The notes under the pieces were generated by a model, which saw only the letters and a list, made by a program, of their open reading frames with translations, was not told the DNA's origin and did not search any database. This document shows positions 41,462 through 49,351 of a DNA stretch of 64,000 bases, in pieces (the stretch's first letter is position 1; every line of letters begins with the position of its first letter). Origin of the DNA: JALCOL01 sp022649665 (GTDB lineage: Bacteria; Bacillota; Bacilli; Lactobacillales; Enterococcaceae); NCBI GenBank assembly GCA_030372335.1, contig JAUDCW010000006.1; one strand, given 5' to 3'. The translations under genes and the position numbers were made by a program.

Positions 41462-42446
41462 ACAAAAGTCCCCTTTCCGCGCCAAGCCGCAACTGCACGT
41501 GTTCACCAGCTGTGTGCGACTGGTTTTGATAAAAAAGGCAAGTGATCCCAGCCGCATCTATCTCTGTTTGCCAATGTTCGCCGTCCCACGCGGAACGCAC
41601 CACGCGAAAATTTGTCTTTTCGGAAAAGTCAGCTGCCAGCGATACATCTGCTGTATAAGGCAATGCCCACCAATAGCGGCCAGACTCTTTTTGTGCGGTC
41701 CAAGCAAAACGGCCAAACGGTGCCTTCAGCGTTCCCGCTTGCAGTTCCACTGGGATAAAATTATAGTTTCCTAAAAAATGCGCTACTGCCAAATTCCGCG
41801 GCGCTTGCGAAAGTTTGAACGGCGCAGCGACTTGTTGGATCACACCGTCCAGCAGCAGCGCGATGCGGTCTGATAACAGATAGCTTTCTGCTTGATCGTG
41901 CGTCACAAAGACGACTGTCAAAGCGAGCTGTTGCTGGATTTCTTTGACGAATTGCCGCAGCTCGCTGCGAAGCAGCGGATCTAAACTGGAAAAAGGCTCA
42001 TCCAGCAGCAGCAGTGCGGGCGATAAAACAAGCGCCCGCGCCAGTGCGACGCGCTGGGCTTGACCGCCTGAGAGCTCTGCTGGATAACGTTCAGCAAATC
42101 CGCTCATTCCGATCACACGCAAGATCTCTTCAACCTTCTCACGAATCTTTGTTTTTTTCAAATGCTTTACTTCCAACCCGAATGCGATATTTTCGAAGAC
42201 ATTCAAATGCGGAAAAAGCAGGCCGTCTTGAAAGACCAGCACACCGCGCGGCACGTGACCGTCTGCCGAAGTGATTTTTCCGGCTGACGGCGCTTCTAAT
42301 TGGGCTAACAGCTTGAGCAGTGTGCTTTTTCCGCTCCCTGAAGGCCCGAGGATCGTCAGCCATTCGCCTTCAATGATCTGAAGGGTGACTTCTTTCAGCG
42401 CCGTGCGGCCGTCGTAGGTTTTCGAAACTTTTTCGAGTTCGATCAT
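41424..42446 (-). CDS. ABC transporter ATP-binding protein (YnjD/PotA-like)
   Basis: A 340-residue ATPase: Walker A LGPSGSGKSTLL (about 33-44), Q-loop, signature LSGGQAQRVALARAL (about 130-144), Walker B LLLLDEPFSSLD, and switch His in FVTHDQ. The last 100 residues form a TOBE-like regulatory domain. The ATG at 42446 overlaps the stop of the permease gene, with AAAGGAG upstream. It drives the permease pair 42443-44093 and lipoprotein 44083-45351. Confidence 0.88.
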   Translation of the reverse strand: MIELEKVSKTYDGRTALKEVTLQIIEGEWLTILGPSGSGKSTLLKLLAQLEAPSAGKITSADGHVPRGVLVFQDGLLFPHLNVFENIAFGLEVKHLKKTKIREKVEEILRVIGMSGFAERYPAELSGGQAQRVALARALVLSPALLLLDEPFSSLDPLLRSELRQFVKEIQQQLALTVVFVTHDQAESYLLSDRIALLLDGVIQQVAAPFKLSQAPRNLAVAHFLGNYNFIPVELQAGTLKAPFGRFAWTAQKESGRYWWALPYTADVSLAADFSEKTNFRVVRSAWDGEHWQTEIDAAGITCLFYQNQSHTAGEHVQLRLGAERGLLYENLDSDPRLSF

Positions 42447-43234
42447 TTTCGGCGTTCTCCTTTCATTCGATCTTTGTAATGAACGGCCCATCTTTCTGCC
42501 AAGAGCATTGGTCCGATGCCGCAGAGAACTAAAAGAAATGAGAGAAAAGCTGCCAATTGATCTTTGCCGTTTTGGGCATACGGCATCAACAGGAGCGGCA
42601 AAGTCAAATAATTTCCGCCGCCGATCATGAATGTCGTCAAATATTGAGAAACCGAAACCGCTAGTCCCATGGCAAAACTGCTGAGAATACTCGGCCAAAG
42701 AAGCGGACGCTCGATGCGCCAAAAGATTTGAAAATCATTTGCACCCAAATTTCGGCCGGCGTTTAGAAGTTCGGATCCCATTTGCCGATAGCCGTTCCAA
42801 AGAAGCTGAACTTGGTACGGCAATAAGTATAGAACATGGACCAAGAGCAGTCCGCTGATTTTCCCGTCCAGCGCAAGCTGGATAAAATAGTAATGGAGTC
42901 CGCTCAAAACCGCGACCGGCGGCAAGATCAAAGGCAGATAGATCAGCGAAGCAACGAACCGTTTTCCGCGAAAGCGGTCAAAAGCCAGCGACTTGGCAGC
43001 CGGAAGCGCGATGAAAAGACCGAGCAAAGAAGCGGTACTTGCGATAAACAGCGTATTAAAAAAAGCCGGGAAAATCAAGGGGTCTTGGAGACGGGCAAAC
43101 GGCAGCGACCACTTTTGCGGAAAAAGCGCCGGATAATGCCAAACAGCGGCAAACATGCGCAAAAGAAAAAGAAGGAGCGGCAAAAAATAAAGCAAAAGAG
43201 CGGTGATCAGCAAACTTTTTTTAACGCGCACCAT
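42443..43234 (-). CDS. ABC transporter permease, second half (YnjC-like)
   Basis: A 263-residue permease with six hydrophobic segments and the EAA-like loop NAGRNLGANDFQIFWRIERPLLWP (about 160-183), as in ThiP/PotC-type transporters. The ATG at 43234 follows AAGGAGGGG and lies inside the end of the first permease (14-bp overlap). In E. coli YnjC both halves are one protein (from memory); here they are split. Confidence 0.83.
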   Translation of the reverse strand: MVRVKKSLLITALLLYFLPLLLFLLRMFAAVWHYPALFPQKWSLPFARLQDPLIFPAFFNTLFIASTASLLGLFIALPAAKSLAFDRFRGKRFVASLIYLPLILPPVAVLSGLHYYFIQLALDGKISGLLLVHVLYLLPYQVQLLWNGYRQMGSELLNAGRNLGANDFQIFWRIERPLLWPSILSSFAMGLAVSVSQYLTTFMIGGGNYLTLPLLLMPYAQNGKDQLAAFLSFLLVLCGIGPMLLAERWAVHYKDRMKGERRK

Positions 43235-44093
43235 GGTTTCCCCTCCTTTTTCCACAAACAACTTGGAGCAGCTGCAGCGCGGCAATATTCAAAATGATCA
43301 GCAAGATAAACAGCACCGCGGCGGCAAGTGCAACCGGACGTGTCGAAAGGTCCGCTTCTTGATAAAGTTGTGAAAGGTAGACACTGAGCGTGCGGTTCCG
43401 CTGATTCCCAAGAAGAAAAGGAACCTCGTAATTTCCTAAGCTGAATGTCAAAATGATCAGCCAATTTCGGAAAAAAAACGCTTGGATCATCGGAAATGTG
43501 ATCCGCCAAAAATTCTGCCGCGGATTTCCTCCCAGCGTTTTGCCGACCAAGAGCAGCCGGCGGTCAAAGCGCGCGAGGATCGTCAGCATGACGAATAAAA
43601 TATACGGGATCTGCTTCCACAAATAGACGAAGCCGATCCCCCAGCCGAAGCGGTCATGGACCAAAAGCGGGAAAGCCTGCGGCGGCAAAGCAAAAAGAAG
43701 ATTCGCTACACGTGCCAGCCAGCCGCCTTGATTGAAAAACTGCAAAATCATCACGCTGACGATCAAATACGGCAGATTGATCGGCAACGCGACAGCTCTT
43801 CTCAGCCAATTGTTGTTTGGCTTTTGGGCAGCATGCGCTGCAAAAAGCAATCCACAAGCCATCACAAGCGCTGAAGAGATCCAAGCTTGGCTGATCGTAA
43901 AGCGCGCACTGCGCCAAAAGGCGGGATCGCGCAAAATCGTCCGGTAAGCGCTCAGATCATACCCCGAACGGCCCAGCAAAGGGAAATGGTTTAAACTGAG
44001 ACTCAGCATTTTGCCGGCTGCCAGCAAAAAAAGGCCGCCGACCAGCGCCAAAAAAGGCGCAAGCCGCAGCCAGGTTCGTACTTTACTCGGCAT
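43221..44093 (-). CDS. ABC transporter permease, first half (YnjC-like)
   Basis: A 290-residue permease with six hydrophobic segments and an EAA-like loop GKTLGGNPRQNFWRITFPMIQ (about 188-208). It overlaps the solute-binding lipoprotein gene by 11 bp and the second permease by 14 bp. It forms the channel with the other permease in the cytoplasmic membrane. Confidence 0.83.
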   Translation of the reverse strand: MPSKVRTWLRLAPFLALVGGLFLLAAGKMLSLSLNHFPLLGRSGYDLSAYRTILRDPAFWRSARFTISQAWISSALVMACGLLFAAHAAQKPNNNWLRRAVALPINLPYLIVSVMILQFFNQGGWLARVANLLFALPPQAFPLLVHDRFGWGIGFVYLWKQIPYILFVMLTILARFDRRLLLVGKTLGGNPRQNFWRITFPMIQAFFFRNWLIILTFSLGNYEVPFLLGNQRNRTLSVYLSQLYQEADLSTRPVALAAAVLFILLIILNIAALQLLQVVCGKRRGNHGAR

Positions 44094-45351
44094 TCAGCAC
44101 TTTCTCCTGCCAAATTTTTTCGATCACCGGGATCTTTTTCGCAGAAAGTTCCGGGGTCTGTTTGGATTGCAGCTCATCCAAACTGACCTCGCCTTTATCG
44201 GCATAAAGCGCTTCGACATCGCGCTTGAAACCGCTGTCGACTTTCGTAAAGTCATATGGCGGGATCGCGCCGCCGTATTGCAATTCCGCTTTTTTCTTCA
44301 TGGCCTCTTCCGCGATCATTTCATTGATCAAGAGCAGTGCTGCCCCTTTTTCGCTGGCCGTTTCCGGCACCGCGAGATAGTTGTAATTCGTGAGCGTTCC
44401 CTTATCGAGCAGGAAGCTTTGCGCATCGCTCGTGAACTTGCCTTGTTCCTGCTGAGCAGCATTATGCATCTGTGCATAATTAAACGTCAGATCGAGCTGG
44501 CCGTCGGCAAACAGTTCATCCATCTCGCTGGCTGTCGTCGGATACGTTTTCCCTTCTTGCCAAAGGAAAGGTTTGATCTCATTAAACCAGGCGATCGCCG
44601 GCTGCGAAACTTTCAAAAGTTCGTCATATGAATCTCCCGCTTTATTCAGCGCATCGAACCCGACGATGTCGTAAAATAAATTGCGGACGAATGCGGAGCC
44701 GGTAAACTCAGGCGGCGCCGGATAGGTGATGCGTCCCGGATGCGCCTTTGCATAGGCCAACAGTTTTTCAGCGCTTGTCGGATATTCGCCGGCGAACGCT
44801 TTTTTGCTGCCGATAAAAGTCAGCTGAGCAGTTCCAAAAGGCACTTCATAGCCGTCTGTTTTGATTTGAAAATCGCGGACGACATTCAGATCTTTTTCAT
44901 TCATCAATTTTTTGACATTCGGGATCTTGCCCAGGAGCGGCCCCGCTAAGAGCTTTCCTTGTTTCGCCGTATAAAAATTCTCACCGTTGATCCAGACAGT
45001 ATCGATGTCGCCCTTGGTCTTCTGCGCTTCTTTTTCCGTCACCAGCTTGTTCATGATGTCCTCGATATTCATTGGGACCCGCTTCACCGTGATATTGTAT
45101 TTTTCCTTCATTTGCGGGGCGATGACACCGTCGACCCAAGCATTTTGGGTGTCTGAGCCGCCGTAACCGTAAAACGTGACGGTCTTTCCTTTGGCCTCTT
45201 TTTCCGCTTGGCTGAAAGACGGCAGTGCGGCCGCTTTTTTTGTCGTTTTCGTTTGCGGATCAGCTGAAGAGCCGGTTGTTCCTGTTTTACAGCCGGCGAG
45301 CCCGCCCAAGAGCATCCCCAAAATGGCCAAATATTTTAACCCTTTTTTCAT
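44083..45351 (-). CDS. YnjB-like ABC solute-binding lipoprotein
   Basis: A 422-residue lipoprotein: lipobox LGGLAGC (Cys 21), a Lys/Thr linker, then a solute-binding fold of the thiamine/iron/spermidine type. Stretches VTFYGYGGSDTQNAWVDG, IDTVWINGENFYTAKQGKLL, GTAQLTFIGSKKAF, PGRITYPAPPEFTGSAFVRNL and PFLWQEGKTYPT match E. coli YnjB as I recall it. The ligand of YnjB is unknown. It sits outside the membrane and feeds the two permeases. Its ATG shares a base with the stop of the TVP38 gene upstream (TAATG). Confidence 0.85.
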   Translation of the reverse strand: MKKGLKYLAILGMLLGGLAGCKTGTTGSSADPQTKTTKKAAALPSFSQAEKEAKGKTVTFYGYGGSDTQNAWVDGVIAPQMKEKYNITVKRVPMNIEDIMNKLVTEKEAQKTKGDIDTVWINGENFYTAKQGKLLAGPLLGKIPNVKKLMNEKDLNVVRDFQIKTDGYEVPFGTAQLTFIGSKKAFAGEYPTSAEKLLAYAKAHPGRITYPAPPEFTGSAFVRNLFYDIVGFDALNKAGDSYDELLKVSQPAIAWFNEIKPFLWQEGKTYPTTASEMDELFADGQLDLTFNYAQMHNAAQQEQGKFTSDAQSFLLDKGTLTNYNYLAVPETASEKGAALLLINEMIAEEAMKKKAELQYGGAIPPYDFTKVDSGFKRDVEALYADKGEVSLDELQSKQTPELSAKKIPVIEKIWQEKVLNAE

Positions 45352-46022
45352 TAAGACTTCTCCTTTTTCAACGTGATTTTGTGCTTTTTTGCATAGCGTT
45401 TCGGCAGATAGGTCAATAAAAAGAGCAGAACCCCGAAAATCGCGAATTTACCGAGCAGCGCCTTCGAAAAGCCGTAGACAGCAATATCCGACGCTAAATA
45501 GGCATAAATAAAGCTCGCCGGCAGCATCGTAAAAAATGAAACGATCGTGAATTTCCCGGCTGTCATCGGGGTCAGTGCATACGCATAGCTTTGGATCGCA
45601 TACGGAAAGACCGGAACAAGGCGGGTCAAAATCAAAAATTCTACTCCGTTTTCTTTGACTCCCGCTTCGATTTTTTGGAAAGTATTGCTTTTTCCAAAGC
45701 GTTCCACGACATAGTCGCGTGCGAAATACTTCGCGATCACAAATGAGAGCGTTGAGCCGAGCGTCGCGCCGATCACAGTCAGCCAGCCGCCAATAAAACC
45801 GCCATAGCTGATCCCGGCGATGATCGCCAAAAGCTGTCCCGGCAGCATAAAAACTGCAACTGCGACTGACAGCAAGATAAAAGCGAAATAGCCGGCAAAG
45901 CCTAAAGACTGAAACCATTGCTGCATCTCGCCGACGTTTTGGAGGCGTGTGATCCAGCCGGTTTGATACGCGATCAAGATCCCAATTGCGAGCAGTCCCA
46001 CCATCAACCCGATTTTTTTCAT
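45351..46022 (-). CDS. TVP38/TMEM64 (DedA-like) membrane protein, short form
   Basis: A 223-residue membrane protein with five to six hydrophobic segments and the SNARE-associated/TVP38 domain: FMLPGQLLAIIAGISYGGFIGGW, GSTLSFVIAKYFARDYVVERFGK, RLVPVFPYAIQSYAYALTPM. E. coli YdjX and YdjZ are relatives; the superfamily includes lipid scramblase/flippase-like proteins. The ATG at 46022 has AAAGGAAG and overlaps the HdrB-like stop (ATGA). Confidence 0.87.
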   Translation of the reverse strand: MKKIGLMVGLLAIGILIAYQTGWITRLQNVGEMQQWFQSLGFAGYFAFILLSVAVAVFMLPGQLLAIIAGISYGGFIGGWLTVIGATLGSTLSFVIAKYFARDYVVERFGKSNTFQKIEAGVKENGVEFLILTRLVPVFPYAIQSYAYALTPMTAGKFTIVSFFTMLPASFIYAYLASDIAVYGFSKALLGKFAIFGVLLFLLTYLPKRYAKKHKITLKKEKS

Positions 46023-46786
46023 TTTTCTTCCTTTCGCCCGCTCAGCCAGCGCGCCAGCAAGAAACGGTTTTTCCACGCTTTGAGCGGCGATGCCAGTGCA
46101 TTTTGCGGTACTTCACTGGTTTTTTGCGGTACCGGTCCGAATATCAGATCTAATAAATGCCAGCTTGCTCCGCCGCCCAATTGCATCGCAGCACGGCAAG
46201 AAGCACAGTACGTTACGATCGCCTGCGCGCTGAAAGACGCCACCTTGTTTGCTGCCAATTCTTTGGTGAACGGCGGATTTGTAACGCCGCACATCCCGCC
46301 CATCCCGCAGCAAAGGGTTTTCCGGGCTGCCGCGGCACTGTCATCGTATGAATAGCCCAGTTGATCCAGCAGGAAATCAACGCTTCGAGCAACTGCCGGC
46401 ATATCTTTCGTCGGGCAAGGATGCTGAACAGCAAATGTCAATCCGCACTTTTTCCCTTTGCCCCGCAATGTTTCCGGCAGTCCGAGCTCCTGCATCTTTT
46501 CCCATAAAGAGACGACCGGAACTTGCGTATCGCTCAAGAGAATGCTCATACATCCGGGACAGGCGACGATCATTTCATCGACACCGCTGTCCGCGATCGT
46601 TTGTATGAAATGCGCCTTGCGCTTTTCATACAGCTCTTGTTTCCCGATATATTTCGTTGGTTTGCCGCAGCAAGTCTGGATCGTGACCAGATCCGGATAA
46701 TGTTCTTCTAAAAAAGCGACCGTCTGCTTGACGCGCAAAGGAGCGGCCGAACTCAGCGAGCAGCCGGCCATAAAGCCATATTTCAT
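46019..46786 (-). CDS. HdrB-like protein with two CCG domains
   Basis: A 255-residue protein with two complete cysteine-rich CCG modules: C9, CC39-40, C76/C79, and C124, CC159-160, C194/C197, plus C166. This is the pattern of heterodisulfide reductase subunit B, GlpC/LutA and related proteins, where CCG sites bind a non-cubane [4Fe-4S] cluster and handle thiols or disulfides. It is cytoplasmic and probably takes electrons from the ferredoxin-like protein encoded just before it. The ATG at 46786 overlaps that gene's stop (ATGA). Confidence 0.87.
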   Translation of the reverse strand: MKYGFMAGCSLSSAAPLRVKQTVAFLEEHYPDLVTIQTCCGKPTKYIGKQELYEKRKAHFIQTIADSGVDEMIVACPGCMSILLSDTQVPVVSLWEKMQELGLPETLRGKGKKCGLTFAVQHPCPTKDMPAVARSVDFLLDQLGYSYDDSAAAARKTLCCGMGGMCGVTNPPFTKELAANKVASFSAQAIVTYCASCRAAMQLGGGASWHLLDLIFGPVPQKTSEVPQNALASPLKAWKNRFLLARWLSGRKEEK

Positions 46787-47151
46787 TTGGTTTTCCCCCT
46801 TCGGATCGCACAAAACAGCGGTGAAAAAGAAAGCCTCTGATGAAAGTCGACCGCCCGCAGCGCTTTCAGCGGATTTTTACGGCGGCTTTTGATCCAATCC
46901 TGCCGCATCAAGAGATATGCATGCGGCTGATCAAGATCATCCGGACAAACACGGACACACTGCCGGCAAAATGTGCAGGAATACGGGGTCAAAGGATCGG
47001 TTTCGTTCTCCAACTGTCCAAAGTACTTTTTTGGATCGTGGACACGCTCCGCTAAAAAGCGGCAGACCTTGACGCAGCGGCCGCATGAAATACATTTATC
47101 AGCGATCACAGCTGCCAATTGGCGTGTTTCCGCTCTATAATTTGGTTCCAT
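46783..47151 (-). CDS. 2[4Fe-4S] ferredoxin-like protein (HdrC-like)
   Basis: A 122-residue protein with two classic cluster motifs CxxCxxCxxxC at residues 20-30 and 59-69, the second followed by Pro. The tail is basic. It fits an HdrC/4Fe-4S dicluster partner of the HdrB-like protein. It overlaps the long TVP38 gene by 17 bp. The electron donor is not in this window. Confidence 0.87.
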   Translation of the reverse strand: MEPNYRAETRQLAAVIADKCISCGRCVKVCRFLAERVHDPKKYFGQLENETDPLTPYSCTFCRQCVRVCPDDLDQPHAYLLMRQDWIKSRRKNPLKALRAVDFHQRLSFSPLFCAIRRGKTK

Positions 47152-48298
47152 TTGTTTCTTGTCTCCGTTCTTTTTTGTTCAGCAGGATCTTTTTCATGAT
47201 CAAAGAAAAAGCGATCAAAACGCCGAAAGCGATCAAGCCGTATAAGAGCATCCGCGAGCTGCCGCCGAGGTTCCCGCCGACAAATGAATAAATGATCGTG
47301 GCCGGCAGCTGGCCGATCCCAGTCGCTGCCAGAAACGGCAGGAGGCGCATTGCCGTTAAACCCGCCGCGTAGCTGACGACGTCAAACGAAACGAACGGGA
47401 TCAGCCGCAAAATGACGATCGTGTAATTGCCGTAATCGGCAAAAAAGTCGTCCATTTTCTCCAATGCTTTTTTTGAAACGATCTTTTCGACGACTGGCCG
47501 TCCCAAAAATTTTGAAATATAAAAGCACAAAATCGCCCCAAACATCGCACCGCTCCAAGAAATAAGAGCGCCGAATGCCCAACCGAAGACGTATGCATTG
47601 GCAAATGTGATCGCGACCGCCGGCAGCGGAGCGGCGATCGATTGGAACATCATCAAAACGATCGAGATCGCCGGACCCCAAAAACCGAAGCTTTGGATAT
47701 AGTCGCGCAAACCGGCGATATCCATCCGCGACAGCAAGCTTACGACCGTGTCAAAAAAATGTTTGACGGCGGGGACAAACAAATAAAGCAGCATGAAAGC
47801 CGCGATCATTCCCAGCGCCGCGAACGCCTTCCGTCTTTCAACAGCACTCATCGGTGCAGAATCTTTTTTTTCAGCCAATGTCGCCGCAGAAGGGGCAAGC
47901 GTCTCTTTCAGCATGATCGCTGCAAAGCCGCCGACCGTAAAGAGCAGCAGTCCAAAATTGATCGCCGGAAGGGTCCACGTCATTTGGTTGAACACTTCGC
48001 GAATGATCGAAGCCGGCACGACGGCAAGGCGGGTCCAGCCGTAGCTGATCAATAAAACAATCGCACAAACGACCGTACAAAAAAGCGTCGTCTTGCGGCC
48101 GAACCCGGCGATCCCCGGCTTTTTCCGCCGTAAAAACAGAAACACTGCTAAAACCAGCAGCCAGCCGAGCGGGATAAACCAGCCGGTCCGGACTAAAAGC
48201 TCAATGATCGGCACAAGCCGCAAAAGCAGGGCAAGTGTAATCCCGATGACGAACCCGTTGAATGCCAAGCGGACGGCAAGCCATATTTTTTCTGCCAA
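47135..48298 (-). CDS. TVP38/TMEM64 membrane protein, long form
   Basis: A 387-residue membrane protein. The C-terminal 200 residues are a TVP38 domain (QSIAAPLPAVAITFANAYVFGWAFG, GAILCFYISKFLGRPVVEKIVSKK, RLIPFVSFDVVSYAAGLTAM). The first 180 residues add about five membrane segments with an odd internal charged link (SAATLAEKKDSAPMSAVERRKAF). This N-terminal addition is not in YdjX-type proteins. It has an AGGAGG site and starts after a hairpin with T-run that separates it from the small lipoprotein. Confidence 0.83.
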   Translation of the reverse strand: MAEKIWLAVRLAFNGFVIGITLALLLRLVPIIELLVRTGWFIPLGWLLVLAVFLFLRRKKPGIAGFGRKTTLFCTVVCAIVLLISYGWTRLAVVPASIIREVFNQMTWTLPAINFGLLLFTVGGFAAIMLKETLAPSAATLAEKKDSAPMSAVERRKAFAALGMIAAFMLLYLFVPAVKHFFDTVVSLLSRMDIAGLRDYIQSFGFWGPAISIVLMMFQSIAAPLPAVAITFANAYVFGWAFGALISWSGAMFGAILCFYISKFLGRPVVEKIVSKKALEKMDDFFADYGNYTIVILRLIPFVSFDVVSYAAGLTAMRLLPFLAATGIGQLPATIIYSFVGGNLGGSSRMLLYGLIAFGVLIAFSLIMKKILLNKKERRQETNGTKL

Positions 48299-48313
48299 AA
48301 TATTTCCTCCTTC

Positions 48314-48361
48314 AAAAAAGGACTAAATAGAGCGCCTTGTCAGCTGACCCCTACTTAGTCC
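48314..48361 (-). terminator. Intra-operon terminator/attenuator
   Basis: On the minus strand GGACTAA (48361-48355) pairs with TTAGTCC (48326-48320), with an inner TCAGCTGA palindrome, followed by six T. It lies between the two lipoprotein genes and the rest of the cluster, so the lipoproteins may be expressed more strongly. Confidence 0.65.
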
Positions 48362-48369
48362 TCATCGAT

Positions 48370-48543
48370 TTATTCGCCGCAGCAGTCAGCCGCAGAACTT
48401 GATGATGTCGCCGCAGACGGTGTGGTAGTGCAGACCGTCGATTCATGCGATACTTCTTCATCAGCTTTCGCATGCGAGCTGCAAGCGCCGAGAATCAGCA
48501 GCAGCAGACCAGCGATCATTCCCAAAACGATTCGATTTTTCAT
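48370..48543 (-). CDS. Very small Cys-rich lipoprotein
   Basis: A 57-residue lipoprotein: signal peptide MKNRIVLGMIAGLLLLILGA, lipid Cys at 21, a short Ser/Thr-rich stalk, Cys38, and a C-terminal end DCCGE with Cys54-Cys55. The mature part is only 37 residues, with three free cysteines plus His/Glu (HESTVC), suitable for binding a soft metal or metalloid at the cell surface (inference). It has a GAGGGA site and starts 4 bp after the YdjY-like stop. Confidence 0.75.
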   Translation of the reverse strand: MKNRIVLGMIAGLLLLILGACSSHAKADEEVSHESTVCTTTPSAATSSSSAADCCGE

Positions 48544-48547
48544 CTGA

Positions 48548-49258
48548 CTATCCCTCAACCGGAGAAACAACGACTTCTACGAATTTCCCGTCAGCAGGAA
48601 GGACCGAGCTGTCGCCGTTTGCGATCGGACCTTCTTTATAGCCGTAATCTCTGGCAGAAGAGACACCAGTCGGGCAGCTGTTGTAGCAGAGCAGACAGCC
48701 GGCATTTGATTTTTCATTCGTTTCCAGATTGCCGCCAAAGCGGAAGTCGAGCGGCGCTGGATTTTCCCCATTGATCTTGACCGTTTTTTCAATCGGATAC
48801 TCTTTGCCGTCGATGATCACATTGACTTTCAATTTATCGCCTTCGATGAGCGAGCCTTTTTCCGAGTCTTTCGTCAAATTATTGCCTGGTTTCAAAGAGA
48901 AGCTTTCCAGGGCATTATAGTAATCTTTGACCGGCATATAGCTCGCCAAGATCGATTTCGTGCCGTTATTCGCATCTTTATAAGAGATGCCGTGGATCGT
49001 TTTTTCCGTCAAATACGTCCCGTTGACGCGCGCCAAAAAATGGATCTCTTTTTTCTCTTTGTCGATATAAAACGGATCTTTTTCGCTGACTTTTTTAGCA
49101 GCTGAGCTGGAAGACGTCGTCGAAGACTTCACGACTTGCGAAGAAGACGCTTTTGCCGAACTGGATGCTGCATTCTCTTTCTTGCTGTTGCCGCATGCGG
49201 CCAAGATCCCGATACTTGCGAGTGCGACCAATGTGAATACCCCTTTAGAAACTTTCAC
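48548..49258 (-). CDS. YdjY-like lipoprotein with CxxCxxxCP motif
   Basis: A 236-residue lipoprotein: lipobox LAAC (Cys22), a Ser/Ala/Lys-rich stalk to about 60, then a beta-rich domain ending in GCLLCYNSCPTG (Cys188, 191, 195) and a final strand (VEVVVSPVEG). The DFRFGGN plus CxxCxxxCP ending is as I recall in E. coli YdjY, described as a ferredoxin-like protein. It is the first gene of the train and follows a weak cre-like ATAAAACGTTTTCGAT (49275-49290) and a TATACT. Probably it holds a metal or a disulfide outside the membrane. Confidence 0.78.
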   Translation of the reverse strand: MKVSKGVFTLVALASIGILAACGNSKKENAASSSAKASSSQVVKSSTTSSSSAAKKVSEKDPFYIDKEKKEIHFLARVNGTYLTEKTIHGISYKDANNGTKSILASYMPVKDYYNALESFSLKPGNNLTKDSEKGSLIEGDKLKVNVIIDGKEYPIEKTVKINGENPAPLDFRFGGNLETNEKSNAGCLLCYNSCPTGVSSARDYGYKEGPIANGDSSVLPADGKFVEVVVSPVEG

Positions 49259-49351
49259 TTTTATTCCTCCATTTATAAAACGTTTTCGATATCCTTTAAA
49301 AAGTATAACGGTTGCTTTCGAAAAAAGCGAATGCTTTTCAAAAAATATTTG

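Noticed and set aside
49275..49290. CcpA cre site before the YdjY-like gene
   Set aside because: ATAAAACGTTTTCGAT has the central AACGTT but misses the TG...CA ends of the consensus; kept only as a remark in the gene entry.
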